The notes under the pieces are model-generated. The model was not told the DNA's origin. It worked only from the letters and a program-made list of their open reading frames with translations, and made no database searches. From NCBI RefSeq assembly GCF_027912455.1, contig NZ_CP115446.1, positions 1,511,501 through 1,575,500 of the forward strand: a stretch of 64,000 bases of DNA, in the 5' to 3' direction. This DNA is from Aurantiacibacter sp. MUD61. Lineage in GTDB: Bacteria > Pseudomonadota > Alphaproteobacteria > Sphingomonadales > Sphingomonadaceae. The number at the start of each line of letters is the position of its first letter. The first letter of the stretch is position 1. A program made the position numbers and the translations under genes. Below are positions 36,201 to 44,402 of the stretch, piece after piece.

Positions 36201-36875
36201 TTCCGCAAGGAGCGCCTCGCCGAGCACGACTTCCTCACCATGACCGATATGTACAATGTGCTCGAACGCCTGCGTGAGCTGGACGCGGGCGCAGAGGTTG
36301 CGCCGCTGTCGGACAAGGAGAAGGATATTCACGAGGCCGGGCTGATTTCCGTGCTCAAGGATATCCATGACGAAATCGACCGCGAGGTGTTCGCCGCATA
36401 TGGCTGGGAAGACCTTGGAAAGCGGCTCGTCGGCAAGCCCGGCGCGACCACGCCCAGCCCGCACAAGAGCGAGGACCAGGAGGAAGCAGAGGAGGAATTG
36501 CTCACGCGCCTCGTCGCGCTCAATCAGGAACGCGCGGCAGAGGAAAAACGCGGACTCGTCCGCTGGCTGCGCCCCGATTTCCAGATCCCACGCCTTGGCC
36601 ACAAGGTTTCCGGCAGCGAGCAGGTGGAGGCCGACCTTGGCGAAGCGGTGCTGATCGAAGAGCGCAAGTGGCCGAGTGATGGTCTTGAGCAAATCCGCAC
36701 CGTGCGCGATGTGCTCGCCGAAGCCGAAGCGCCACTGCCCGCAGAAGCGCTCGCCACCCTGTTCAAGGGCCGCACCACCGCCAAGCGTAAAGCGCGCGTG
36801 TCCGAAGTTCTGGAAACTTTGGTGGCCACCGGCGCGGCGCGAGATGGCGATGGCGGATACTTCCTGCCGCGCTGA
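33291..36875 (+). CDS. MmeI-like fused restriction-modification enzyme (Type IIL/IIG)
   Basis: The protein has 1,194 residues. An N-terminal PD-(D/E)xK nuclease motif is visible as D76-X9-E86-A87-K88 (RIDCYKRDCFIWEAK), the spacing I recall for MmeI. A helical linker leads to an adenine-methyltransferase domain with motif I DPACGTGNFLY (422-432) and motif IV NPPF (586-589). Residues about 720-945 should form the target-recognition domain; a long C-terminal region ends in a winged-helix-like segment. One polypeptide would cut and methylate the same site. The recognition part (about 35448-36125) is AT-richer than the rest, with three lines at 28 G or C of 60. No partner gene adjoins. Confidence 0.85.
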   Translation: MGEVDQTKLEKLIADFGESGGGEMANAQLFVERLTGALGVEQPSPAKEETRLNDYVFERGVTFRHPGGSTSTGRIDCYKRDCFIWEAKQSAKREKARATEQLEMAGIEAPQKLGHAKRGTKTWDKVMIAAKKQAEDYARALPDDHAYPPFLLVADIGNVIEVYADFSGQGRNYSQFPDKLNYRLSMDDLRDEEVQDRLRAIWTDPNSLDPTRISAAVTEDIAERLAKIAKSLEKRHDPKDIAEFLMRCLFTMFAEDVELIPDHGFQKLLQQMVETPENFPPALESLWQVMDKGGYAPHLNATLKRFNGSLFKTHRALPLEADDIRELWLASKKDWRDVEPAIFGTLLERALNTKERGKLGAHFTPRVYVERLVVPTIIEPLREDWEEVQALVEDLRRAGKPNAAIEAVRAFHHQLCTTRVLDPACGTGNFLYVSLELMKRLEGEILETLEALGDDEARLLFEGETVNPRQFYGLEINPRAVPIADLVLWIGFLKWQLRTVEVKDLPEPILHAYGTIKEQDAILAYDKQELLRNEDGTPMTRWDGETMKLHPITGEKIPDPDAQVELYSYENPRRADWPEVEFIVGNPPFIGGKDMRAELGDGYAEAAWKARKGVPGGADFVMHFWDEAATRLLAKPPAKVKGENPLRRFGFITTNSITQTFSRRVVEKHMNAKLPLSLVYAVPDHPWMQGVDKAAVRIALTVAVRGERQGKLAEVVHESALNTDTPDVRLESDEGKITSKLKLGADLSKLAILYANDGISSRGVSLHGSGFIVSPQQASGLGREQNAALRKHIREYFNGKDLTARPRGVYAIDLFGLSAKQVQEKYPNLFQYITDNVRAEREGKVGKSPDLAAYAKEWWLFGKTRPELRSALLNLSRYVSTVETSKHRFFQFLDVEILPDNMLVNFAFSDAEKLALMTSRLHTHWALELGGTLGPTPRYNKTKCYNPFPFATLGDTQSAKLDELGSRLDAFRKERLAEHDFLTMTDMYNVLERLRELDAGAEVAPLSDKEKDIHEAGLISVLKDIHDEIDREVFAAYGWEDLGKRLVGKPGATTPSPHKSEDQEEAEEELLTRLVALNQERAAEEKRGLVRWLRPDFQIPRLGHKVSGSEQVEADLGEAVLIEERKWPSDGLEQIRTVRDVLAEAEAPLPAEALATLFKGRTTAKRKARVSEVLETLVATGAARDGDGGYFLPR

Positions 36876-36909
36876 TGCTCCCGAAGTCCATTCCCGCCGC
36901 TGGAGCTGG

Positions 36910-36939
36910 ATTGCCGCGTCGCCTCCGGCTCCTCGCAAT
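36910..36939. repeat. Possible REP-like interspersed repeat
   Basis: The 30 bases run from ATTGC to GCAAT, with a further GCC/GGC-type inner inversion. The form ATTGCCGCGTCGCC...CTCCTCGCAAT resembles an interspersed repeat I recall from many sphingomonad genomes. It lies in the 267-base gap between the convergent restriction-modification gene and rimO, in which no gene was seen. A copy-number search of the genome would decide. Confidence 0.35.
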
Positions 36940-37142
36940 GACGGTGGGTCGGAACGCTTTCCTACAGCCTCACAGCCAGTGCAGACAGGGTGCATGGCCA
37001 AACTCCCCCGCCATACAAGCGCACGGGAAATCCAGCAGCCGAAGTCCACACTTTGCGCGCGGATTTCTCCGAAAAATCGCTGCTTTACAGAGCGATGCGC
37101 AGAGCTAGCAGCTGTCTTAGAACCGCATTCTGTGTCACACCC

Positions 37143-38540
37143 TCAGCGCTTTGCGGGCGCGATGACCCCATACAGATCATGCGCATCGGCGTCCTCGATC
37201 TCCACCTGCACGATGTCGCCGGCGGTGAGCGTATCGGGCACGTTGCGCAGGAACACCTCGCCGTCGATCTCCGGGGCGTCTGCTTGGCTGCGGCCGGTGG
37301 CGCCTATGTCGCCGTCCTCATCCGGCTCGCCGACTTCGTCCACGATCACGGGGAGCGTGCGGCCCACCTTGGCGGCGAGCTTGGCGGTGCTGATGCGTTC
37401 GGTGACTTCCATCAGCCGCGCGTATCGCTCATCCTTCACCTCTTCGGGCACCGGATCGGGCAGGGCGTTGGCCGCTGCGCCTTCGACCGGTTCGAAGCGG
37501 AAGCCGCCGACGCGGTCGAGCTGGGCTTCCTCTAGCCAGTCGAGCAGGTACTGGAAGTCCTCCTCGGTCTCTCCCGGGAAGCCGACCACGAAGCTGGAGC
37601 GGATGGTGAGATCGGGGCAGATTTCGCGCCACTTGCGCACGCGCTCGAGCACCTTGGCCTCGTTCGCCGGGCGGCGCATGCGCTTGAGCACGCTGGGTGC
37701 GGCGTGCTGGAAGGGGATGTCGAGATAGGGGGTGAGCAGCCCCTCCGCCATGAGCGGGATCACCGCGTCGACATGGGGGTAGGGGTAGACATAGTGCAGG
37801 CGCACCCAGGGCGGGGTGCCCTCTGCGGTGCGCAGCTGGCCAAGCTCGCGGGCGAGGTCGGTCATGTGGGCGCGGGGTTCGCGGCCCTTCCAGCTGCGGG
37901 TCTCGTGCCGGGTGTCGACACCGTAGGCACTGGTGTCCTGGCTGATGACGAGCAGCTCCTTCGTGCCTGCGGCGACGAGCTTCTCGGCCTCGCGCAGGAC
38001 GGCATCGATCCGGCGGCTGGCGAGCTTGCCGCGCAGGTCGGGGATGATGCAGAAGGCGCAGGAGTGGTTACACCCCTCGCTGATCTTGAGGTAGGAGTAG
38101 TGGCGCGGGGTGAGCTTGACCATCTGGTCTGATGGCTGGGGCACGAGGTCGATGAAGGGACCTTGCGAGGGCGGTGCGGCTTCGTGCACGGCCTCGACCA
38201 CGTCCTCATACTGGTGCGCGCCGGTGATCGCGAGGACCTTGGGGTAGCGGGCGCGGATCAGCTCTGCCTCGTCGCCCATACAGCCGGTCACGATAACGCG
38301 GCCGTTCTCGGCGATGGCTTCGCCGATGGCCTCAAGGCTCTCCTCCTTGGCGGAGTCGAGGAAGCCGCAGGTGTTGACGAGCACCACGTCGGCGCCGGCA
38401 TAGTCGGGCGACATCGCATAGCCGTCTGCCCGGAGGCGCGTGAGGATGCGTTCGGAATCGACCAGCGCCTTGGGGCAGCCGAGCGAGACCATGCCGACAC
38501 GCTTCTGGTCGGGAATTGGGGAGGCGGAGTTGGATGCCAT
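37143..38540 (-). CDS. rimO: Ribosomal protein S12 methylthiotransferase RimO
   Basis: RimO is a radical-SAM enzyme that adds a methylthio group to the conserved Asp of ribosomal protein S12. The 465 residues have the N-terminal UPF0004 domain with cluster cysteines C22, C58 and C87 ([25 protein letters not shown] and VTGCMGDE). The radical-SAM motif CNHSCAFC has C157, C161 and C164, and a C-terminal TRAM domain follows. [12 protein letters not shown] separates RimO from its relative MiaB. It is monocistronic here, facing the restriction-modification gene. Confidence 0.95.
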   Translation of the reverse strand: MASNSASPIPDQKRVGMVSLGCPKALVDSERILTRLRADGYAMSPDYAGADVVLVNTCGFLDSAKEESLEAIGEAIAENGRVIVTGCMGDEAELIRARYPKVLAITGAHQYEDVVEAVHEAAPPSQGPFIDLVPQPSDQMVKLTPRHYSYLKISEGCNHSCAFCIIPDLRGKLASRRIDAVLREAEKLVAAGTKELLVISQDTSAYGVDTRHETRSWKGREPRAHMTDLARELGQLRTAEGTPPWVRLHYVYPYPHVDAVIPLMAEGLLTPYLDIPFQHAAPSVLKRMRRPANEAKVLERVRKWREICPDLTIRSSFVVGFPGETEEDFQYLLDWLEEAQLDRVGGFRFEPVEGAAANALPDPVPEEVKDERYARLMEVTERISTAKLAAKVGRTLPVIVDEVGEPDEDGDIGATGRSQADAPEIDGEVFLRNVPDTLTAGDIVQVEIEDADAHDLYGVIAPAKR

Positions 38541-38614
38541 AGTGCGCGCGCCTCTACACCCGATGGCGCGATTGGGCTAGAGGGCTTGGTGGGTCGAGGA
38601 CAAAGGGGAGAGGG

Positions 38615-39028
38615 ATGATGAACCTGTTCGATGTGAATTGGCTGGCGGTGGTGCTGGGTGCACTCGCCGGCTTCATGGTGGGCGGCATCTGGTACGGGCC
38701 GATCATGGGCAAGAAGTGGATGGGCGCGGTCGGCCTGTCGGAAGAGGAGATCAAGGAAGGCAATATGGCCGCGATCTATGGCGGGGCTTTCGCCTTCTCG
38801 CTGCTGGCAAGCTGGACGCTGGCACATACGTTCGCGACCTATACGGTCGAGTGGAGTGCGACCGTAAAGATACTGACCGCCTTCGGCGTGGCGCTCGGCT
38901 TCATCGTGCCTGCGATCGGGACGAACTACCTGTTCAGCCAGAAGTCGAAGACGCTGTTCCTCATCGATGCCGGATACTGGCTGCTGTTCTACATTGCGAT
39001 GGGCGCAGTCCACGCCTGGCTGGGATAG
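38615..39028 (+). CDS. DUF1761 membrane protein
   Basis: The 137-residue protein has four hydrophobic segments and the DUF1761 signatures VNWLAVVLGALAGFMVGGIWYGP and GKKWM. A C-terminal YWLLFYIAMGAVHAWLG also fits. The function is unknown. Two consecutive ATGs (38615 and 38618) follow a GGGGAG site, and the second has the better spacing. It diverges from rimO across 74 bases. Confidence 0.85.
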   Translation: MMNLFDVNWLAVVLGALAGFMVGGIWYGPIMGKKWMGAVGLSEEEIKEGNMAAIYGGAFAFSLLASWTLAHTFATYTVEWSATVKILTAFGVALGFIVPAIGTNYLFSQKSKTLFLIDAGYWLLFYIAMGAVHAWLG

Positions 39029-39046
39029 AGGCGGCGGGCGCGCGGG

Positions 39047-40138
39047 CTAGGCCTTCTCGGTAGCCTTGTCCTCGTCCTCGCCATTGCCGTTCTCGGACGG
39101 CAGGATCTCGACGATGACATCGCCTGCTTGCAGCGCGTCCGCCTCATGCTCCCAGAAGCCGCAGGCGCCGCCGTTGCGATAGATGCGCAGGCCACGGCCG
39201 CCGGAGGCGAGGTCGGACAGCGGGCGGCCGATCTCTTCGGGCATGACCTCGCGCTCGACCAGCTGGACGCGGCCAGTGACAGAAGCGAGGTCGGACATGT
39301 ACTCGGAGATATGCGCCCCTCGCGCCGAACCCGCGAGCAGGAGCCCGGTAAAGCGAACGGGGTTGATGACATTGTCCGCGCCTGCCTGCCGCGCCAGCAG
39401 CTCGTTATCCGCAGCCCGCACCACGACGCTTATCGGAACGTTGGGGGCAAGGTGGCGCACGGTGAGAACGATCAGGATCGAAGCATCATCGCGCCCGGCG
39501 GACACCAGCACGGTCTGCGCCTTGGATATGCGAACCGCCTCAAGGTTCTCATCGCGAGAGGCATCCGCAGCAATCACGTTGCACCCCATGCTCTCGGCGA
39601 TGTCGAGCCGCTCTTCGCTCGAGTCCATCACAACGATCGTTGCCGGATCGGCCCCGCGTTCGATGAGTTCGCCAACCGCTTCCGCGCCGGAGACGCCGAA
39701 GCCGAGCACCACGACATGGTCTGTGAGCTGATCCTGGATGCGGGCCATCCGCCACTTCTCCCAACTGCGCTTGATAATGAAGTTATACGCCGTGCCGACA
39801 AAGATGAAGAGCACTGCAAAACGAACGGGTGTTACTATCACCGCTTCCACCAGTCTCGCACGGTCTGTGACGGGCGCGATATCGCCAAAGCCGGTGGTGG
39901 TGATGGAGATCATGGTGAAATAGACGACGTCGAGAAAGCTGACATCGCCATCGACATTGTCGACCAGGCCAGCGCGATCCCACCAGTGGATCATGATGAC
40001 GAGGAAGATCAGCGAAAGCGCCGTTCCGATGCGTATGCCCAGATCGCCCCAGACAGGAATCTTCACGGCACGACGGATGGGCGTGAACCGGCGCTTGCCG
40101 ATCCGCTGCTTCTCATATTTGTCGTGCATTTTGGCCAA
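39047..40138 (-). CDS. Two-TM potassium channel with RCK domains
   Basis: The protein has 363 residues. Two membrane helices (about 34-52 and 97-118) flank a pore loop with the selectivity-filter sequence TTTGFGD (80-86), a variant of TVGYGD. A cytoplasmic RCK/TrkA-N domain follows (DHVVVLGFGVSGAEAVGELIERG and VVMDSSEERLD), then a TrkA-C-like region. The likely role is a ligand-gated K+ channel for volume or membrane-potential control. A charged tail ends in EDEDKATEKA. It follows surE by 17 bases on the same strand, so co-transcription is plausible. Confidence 0.87.
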   Translation of the reverse strand: MAKMHDKYEKQRIGKRRFTPIRRAVKIPVWGDLGIRIGTALSLIFLVIMIHWWDRAGLVDNVDGDVSFLDVVYFTMISITTTGFGDIAPVTDRARLVEAVIVTPVRFAVLFIFVGTAYNFIIKRSWEKWRMARIQDQLTDHVVVLGFGVSGAEAVGELIERGADPATIVVMDSSEERLDIAESMGCNVIAADASRDENLEAVRISKAQTVLVSAGRDDASILIVLTVRHLAPNVPISVVVRAADNELLARQAGADNVINPVRFTGLLLAGSARGAHISEYMSDLASVTGRVQLVEREVMPEEIGRPLSDLASGGRGLRIYRNGGACGFWEHEADALQAGDVIVEILPSENGNGEDEDKATEKA

Positions 40139-40155
40139 GGGTCAGCGCCTCTCCG

Positions 40156-40911
40156 TCACGGTGCAAACCGCTCTGCCAAGGTTCCTATCGCGCCGTGATT
40201 GGTAAGATCAAGCTGCAATGGCGTGACCGCGATATAGCCATCTTCCACCGCTTCCAGATCGGTGCCGTGATCGAGCGTGTGCTCGGCATCCTGCAAGCCA
40301 AACCAATAGTATGGCCGTCCGCGCGGATCGGTGCCCTGCACCAGCGAACCGCGAGAGTAATCGTGGAAACCCTGCCGCACCACTCGGATGCCGCGGACCT
40401 TGTCTGCGGGAAGGGCGGGGAAGTTCACGTTGATAAGCGTGCGCTTGGCCATCGTCACGTCGGTCAGCGGTTCCAGGACGCGCTTGCCCCATTCGCGGGT
40501 CGCCGAAAAGCTCGGCCCGTTGTCGCGGAAAGCCTGGCTAAGGGCGATGGCCGGGACGCCAGCCAGCGCCGCTTCCATCGCGGCAGAGGCTGTGCCCGAA
40601 TAGGTGATGTCATCGCCGAGGTTCTCGCCCGCATTCACGCCCGACAGGACGAGGTCGGGACGCTTGTCTTCGAAGAGCTTGCGCAGTGCGAGGTTCACGC
40701 TGTCAGTCGGCGTGCCGGTGACGGAGAAGCGCTTCTCGCCATGCTCGCGCAGGCGCACGGGGTGATGCAGTGTGAGCGAGTGGCCCGCGCCCGACTGCTC
40801 TTCTGCCGGGGCGCACACCCAAACATCGTCGGAAAGTTGCGCTGCCAGCTCTTCAAGCACAGCGAGGCCGGGGGCGTGGATGCCGTCGTCATTTGTCAGG
40901 AGAATGCGCAT
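40156..40911 (-). CDS. surE: 5'/3'-nucleotidase SurE
   Basis: SurE removes phosphate from nucleoside monophosphates and helps stationary-phase survival. The 251 residues begin with the metal motif MRILLTNDDGIHAPG (D8 and D9). EEQSGAGHSLTLHHPVRLRE, GTPTDSVNLALR, SGVNAGENLGDDITYSGTASAAMEA and GIRVVRQGFHDYSRG follow. It lies after serS on the same strand, the common alphaproteobacterial order. A palindromic repeat separates the two. The potassium-channel gene follows. Confidence 0.95.
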   Translation of the reverse strand: MRILLTNDDGIHAPGLAVLEELAAQLSDDVWVCAPAEEQSGAGHSLTLHHPVRLREHGEKRFSVTGTPTDSVNLALRKLFEDKRPDLVLSGVNAGENLGDDITYSGTASAAMEAALAGVPAIALSQAFRDNGPSFSATREWGKRVLEPLTDVTMAKRTLINVNFPALPADKVRGIRVVRQGFHDYSRGSLVQGTDPRGRPYYWFGLQDAEHTLDHGTDLEAVEDGYIAVTPLQLDLTNHGAIGTLAERFAP

Positions 40912-40924
40912 GAGCCGTCCCTAT

Positions 40925-41001
40925 CCGTTCATCCTGAGCTTGTCGAAGGGCGAATTGGCGGCTGCTGCAAATTCATGGTTCGGCAGGCTCACCACGAACG
41001 G
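40925..41001. repeat. Palindromic interspersed repeat (REP-like) between serS and surE
   Basis: Two 25-base arms at 40925-40949 and 40977-41001 are inverted copies that agree at 18 of 25 positions by hand comparison. They are separated by 27 bases. The left arm contains CCTGAGCTTGTCGAAGG and the right arm GGCTCACCACGAACGG. Both sequences are familiar from repeats scattered through sphingomonad and related genomes; their translations give the tell-tale PELVEG and RQAHHER strings. It lies directly after the serS stop codon and may protect or end that transcript. Confidence 0.8.
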
Positions 41002-41002
41002 A

Positions 41003-42406
41003 TCACTGCGTGCTCCGCAAAATATCAACACCGCCCATATAAGGCGCCAGCACGTCCGGCACGATGACCGAGCCATCTTCCTGCTGGTAGTTCTCCAGCA
41101 CCGCCACCAGCGTGCGGCCGACCGCGAGCCCGGAGCCGTTCAGCGTATGGACGAAATCGGTCTTCTTCCCGCCTTCGGGCCGATAACGCGTATTCATCCG
41201 TCGCGCCTGGAAAGCCCCGGTATTCGAGCAGGACGAAATCTCACGATAGGCACCCTGGCCGGGCAGCCACACTTCGAGATCGTACGTCTTGCGCGCACCA
41301 AAACCCATGTCGCCGGTGCACAAGAGCACTTTGCGATACGGCAGGTTCAGCGCTTTCAGTATGCCTTCGGCGCATTCGGTCATGCGTTCATGCTCGGCCT
41401 CGCTATCTTCCGGCTTGCAGATGCTGACGAGCTCGACCTTCTCGAACTGGTGCTGTCGTATGAAGCCGCGCGTATCCTTGCCTGCCGCACCCGCTTCGCT
41501 GCGGAAACAGAGCGTGTGCGCGGTAAGGCGAATGGGCTCGGCCAGATCGTCGATAATCTCGCCCGCGACCGAGGCGGTGAGGCTGACTTCGGATGTGGGG
41601 ATGAGCCAGCGTCTATTAGCAGGGTCTTCCCACTTCAAGGATTCGACAAGTTTCGAATAGTCGTCGAGAGTTGCGGGCCACCCCTTGGTCGACAGGTGAC
41701 TCATTAGCTCGTTGTAAACCTCAGGATTGGGCTTTCTTATCGAAGTCTTGAAGCTATCCTCGGCAAACTTGGGCAGCTTGTCAGTTCCATACATCGCATC
41801 GTCATTCACCAGCACTGGTGGGTTGCATTCGGTGTAGCCATTCTCGCGGGTCTGCTGGTCCAGCATGAATTGCGCGATGGCGCGATGGAGGCGGGCCATG
41901 TCGCCGCGCAGGAAAGTGAAGCGCGCGCCGGAAAGCTTGGTGCCGGTTTCGAAATCCATGCCGAGCGGCGGGGCAAGATCGGCATGCTCCAGCGGAGTGA
42001 AAGCGAAGTCGCGCTTCTCGCCCCAGCTGCTGACTTCGACATTGTCGCTTTCATCTGCGCCCTGGGGCACGTCATCGGCAGGCAGGTTGGGGATGATGGC
42101 GAGCGCTGCGCTCAGTTCTTCGCCGAGAGCTTTCTCCTGCTCTTCCAGACCCGGCATCATCGCCTTGATCTCGGCCACTTCGGCTTTCAGCGCTTCGGCC
42201 TTGTCAGTGTCGCCCTGGCCCATCGCCTGACCGATCGCCTTGGAGGCTTCATTGCGGCGGCTCTGCGCCTCCTGCAGCTGCGTTGTCAGAAGGCGACGTT
42301 TTTCATCGAGCGTGTGCAATTTGCCGGCCAGCGGATCGAGCCCGCGGCGCGCCAATGCGGCGTCAAAATCGTCCGGGTTTTCGCGAATGAAACGGATATC
42401 GTGCAT
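41003..42406 (-). CDS. serS: Seryl-tRNA synthetase SerS with an internal insertion
   Basis: SerS charges tRNA-Ser. The N-terminal coiled-coil arm (about residues 30-100) and class II motifs are clear: [26 protein letters not shown] (motif 2) and [20 protein letters not shown] (motif 3). At 467 residues it is about 40 longer than usual. The extra residues lie between LPKFAEDSF (212-219) and RWLIPTSEV (266-274), at about nucleotides 41615-41746. This segment is AT-rich: bases 41701-41760 hold 25 G or C of 60. The start [11 protein letters not shown] is the normal family start. Confidence 0.94.
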   Translation of the reverse strand: MHDIRFIRENPDDFDAALARRGLDPLAGKLHTLDEKRRLLTTQLQEAQSRRNEASKAIGQAMGQGDTDKAEALKAEVAEIKAMMPGLEEQEKALGEELSAALAIIPNLPADDVPQGADESDNVEVSSWGEKRDFAFTPLEHADLAPPLGMDFETGTKLSGARFTFLRGDMARLHRAIAQFMLDQQTRENGYTECNPPVLVNDDAMYGTDKLPKFAEDSFKTSIRKPNPEVYNELMSHLSTKGWPATLDDYSKLVESLKWEDPANRRWLIPTSEVSLTASVAGEIIDDLAEPIRLTAHTLCFRSEAGAAGKDTRGFIRQHQFEKVELVSICKPEDSEAEHERMTECAEGILKALNLPYRKVLLCTGDMGFGARKTYDLEVWLPGQGAYREISSCSNTGAFQARRMNTRYRPEGGKKTDFVHTLNGSGLAVGRTLVAVLENYQQEDGSVIVPDVLAPYMGGVDILRSTQ

Positions 42407-42456
42407 GGCCGCGGCCTATGCCCAATTGCGCCGTGCCTTGTCCAGCGCCGTTGCGC

Positions 42457-43176
42457 CTAGAGGCCCGCGATATCTTCGAGCGCAGTGCGATTGCTGAGTA
42501 TCACTTCGCGGCGCGATGGCAGATCGATGAGGCCTTGTTTGCGGAATGTGCTGAGCTGGCGACTGACCGTCTCAATTGTCAGACCAAGAATATCGGCAAT
42601 CTGCTGGCGGGTCAGCGGCAATTCGATGGCCATGGTGTCGTCGGCAGATTGCGGCGCAATTTGCTCGGACATTTCGAGAAGGAAGCTGGCGACCTTCTGC
42701 TCGGCATTCATCCGGCCCAGCAGCAGCATCCAGCGGCGTGTGCGGTCCAGTTCACGCAGGGTGCGTTCGAGCAGCTTGTGCTCCAGCTTCGGATGTTCCT
42801 TCGCAAACCGGTCAAAATCCGCGCGCGCAAATACGCACACTTGCGACGGGATAAGCGCCTGCGCGCCATGCGGCGTCGTCTCGCCAAACGGCCGTCCGAG
42901 AAAATCGGAAGGATAGGCAAGGCCCAGGATCTGCTCTTTCCCGTCAGCCGTATGCGTTGAGAGCTTGAGCATGCCGGTGATGACATTGGCGACCAGCAGC
43001 GCCTCATCGCCTTCCCACAGCAGGTCTTCGCCCGCTTCAAGCGTCCGGCGGCGACCGATGGCGTTGAGAACTTCAATCTCGCTATCGTCCAGATCCGCAC
43101 AGATCGCCCGGTTGCGCACAGAGCAGGCCTGACAGAAATTCGTCGACCGCGAAGCAAGTGTATGTGTCTCGACCAT
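42457..43176 (-). CDS. fnrL: Crp/Fnr regulator with [4Fe-4S]-type cysteines (FnrL-like)
   Basis: The 239-residue protein has an N-terminal cysteine cluster C15-X2-C18-X7-C26, and a fourth cysteine, C114, in the cNMP-binding domain. This pattern matches FnrL-type oxygen sensors that hold a [4Fe-4S] cluster. The C-terminal helix-turn-helix (LTRQQIADILGLTIETVSRQLSTFRKQGLI) carries the E-SR recognition residues that read TTGAT half-sites. It should activate low-oxygen genes as a dimer when oxygen falls. It is the last gene to the left of the tRNA-like repeat at 43222 and is probably outside the island. Confidence 0.85.
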   Translation of the reverse strand: MVETHTLASRSTNFCQACSVRNRAICADLDDSEIEVLNAIGRRRTLEAGEDLLWEGDEALLVANVITGMLKLSTHTADGKEQILGLAYPSDFLGRPFGETTPHGAQALIPSQVCVFARADFDRFAKEHPKLEHKLLERTLRELDRTRRWMLLLGRMNAEQKVASFLLEMSEQIAPQSADDTMAIELPLTRQQIADILGLTIETVSRQLSTFRKQGLIDLPSRREVILSNRTALEDIAGL

Positions 43177-43221
43177 GGCTCGGGGTTAGCCGTTTGTGCG
43201 CGCCGAAGAAAGTGCGAAGAA

Positions 43222-43241
43222 TGGTGGGCGCGGCAAGGATT
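43222..43241. repeat. Distal attachment-site copy of the tRNA-Val 3' end
   Basis: The sequence TGGTGGGCGCGGCAAGGATT is an exact 20-base copy, in the same orientation, of bases 50687-50706. The latter are the 3' end of the tRNA-Val gene, including the CCA. Bases on either side differ between the two copies. No tRNA can be drawn around this copy, so it is a fragment, as expected for the far attachment site of an element inserted at a tRNA 3' end. Confidence 0.8.
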
Positions 43242-43349
43242 TGCTCTGGAGCGAAGGCAATCCGCTCTTACCCAGAACGCAAATCGGCCGTGGCAAGGGG
43301 GGATTGCGGGATTGGGGCTAACGCGAGAACACCCGAGCGGTGCGATAAA

Positions 43350-44390
43350 CTATGCCGTGGCTCGGATGATGAGCTTGGGCGGCATCACGAGGCTTTCGGT
43401 TTCTTCTCCGTCCAATCTGCGCAGTAGAAGGTCGACGAGACCATGCGCACCCGCTGAAATATCTTGCCGGATAGTTGTCAGCGGTGGAAGCGTTTGGGCA
43501 GCGATGGGCAAGTCATCGAAGCCAACCAACTTCATTTGCCCGGGCACTTCAATCCCTAGTTTTTGCAATTCCCTGAGACATGAAAAGGCGATCGTGTCAC
43601 TGGCGGCAAAAATACCATCGAAGTCGGCCCCGCGCTTGGCCAGAAATCCGGCAATCTCCTTGCCGGTCTGATCCGGAGACAGATGCGTAGGCACTGCTTC
43701 GATTGTAGCGCCCAACTGCTTCGAGACTTCGCATGCCCCCGCGAAACGAGCTGCAAATTCGAAAGGTGCGGTGTCGCCAAGAAAGGCAAGCTTTGTTGCG
43801 CCGCTCGCGATCAAACGCTCTGCAGCAAGCTTGCCGCCCAACCGATTGTCCGCACCGACTACGCAGTGGCGTTGCCCCTCTTGGTGGTTGCCCCATACAA
43901 CCATCGGCAAATACCCGTCTGCGACATCCTCGATCCGTTCGAACTGGTTGGATTGCCCGATCACGATCACGCCATCGATCATTCCCGAACCGATAAACCG
44001 GTCGAGCCAGTCTTCGTCCCTCTCCGGAATCACCCGGCGCAGCATCAGGTCATATCCCTTATCGGTCAATTCATCGGCCAGGTGACCGAGCAGCGTCATG
44101 AAGAAGCTGTCGGAAACCTGCTGTTGCTTGTCGTGACCCAGCGGGATGATGACCCCGACGACGCCGGTTTTCTGCCTTCGCAGTTTGCTGGCCATCTGGT
44201 TGGGCTGGAAGCCATGTTCGCGCGCTAGAGCCTGAATACGTTCACGCGTTTTGGCGTTGATTACGCTTTTGCCTGCGAGGGCGCGCGAGACCGTGCCCGC
44301 CGAGACGCCGGCAATTTGCGCCAGATCGGTCAAGGTGCGAATTCGCTGCGGTGCGTCCTCGCCAGCCTTGGTCCCGTCCTTTTCACTCAT
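43350..44390 (-). CDS. LacI-family transcriptional regulator of the sucrose cassette
   Basis: The protein has 346 residues. The N-terminal LacI helix-turn-helix (about 19-40, TLTDLAQIAGVSAGTVSRALAG) and hinge (QMASKLRRQKTGVVGVIIP) are followed by a periplasmic-binding-protein-like sensor. That domain ends in VGFDDLPIAAQTLPPLTTIRQD. It probably represses both divergent operons by binding the operators at 45810-45846 and releases them with a sugar inducer. It lies 12 bases after the transporter gene on the same strand, so it would control its own synthesis. The ligand (sucrose, fructose or a fructan piece) is inferred from neighbours. Confidence 0.88.
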   Translation of the reverse strand: MSEKDGTKAGEDAPQRIRTLTDLAQIAGVSAGTVSRALAGKSVINAKTRERIQALAREHGFQPNQMASKLRRQKTGVVGVIIPLGHDKQQQVSDSFFMTLLGHLADELTDKGYDLMLRRVIPERDEDWLDRFIGSGMIDGVIVIGQSNQFERIEDVADGYLPMVVWGNHQEGQRHCVVGADNRLGGKLAAERLIASGATKLAFLGDTAPFEFAARFAGACEVSKQLGATIEAVPTHLSPDQTGKEIAGFLAKRGADFDGIFAASDTIAFSCLRELQKLGIEVPGQMKLVGFDDLPIAAQTLPPLTTIRQDISAGAHGLVDLLLRRLDGEETESLVMPPKLIIRATA

Positions 44391-44402
44391 GTGCCAGCCC
44401 TC

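Noticed and set aside
40195..41067. A plus-strand frame across surE and the repeat
   Set aside because: It runs antisense to surE and its end translates the palindromic repeat (PELVEG and RQAHHER strings), so it is not a protein gene.
43158..43427. Open frame at the left island edge as a gene remnant
   Set aside because: It overlaps the start of fnrL and the end of lacI on the opposite strand and has no family features.
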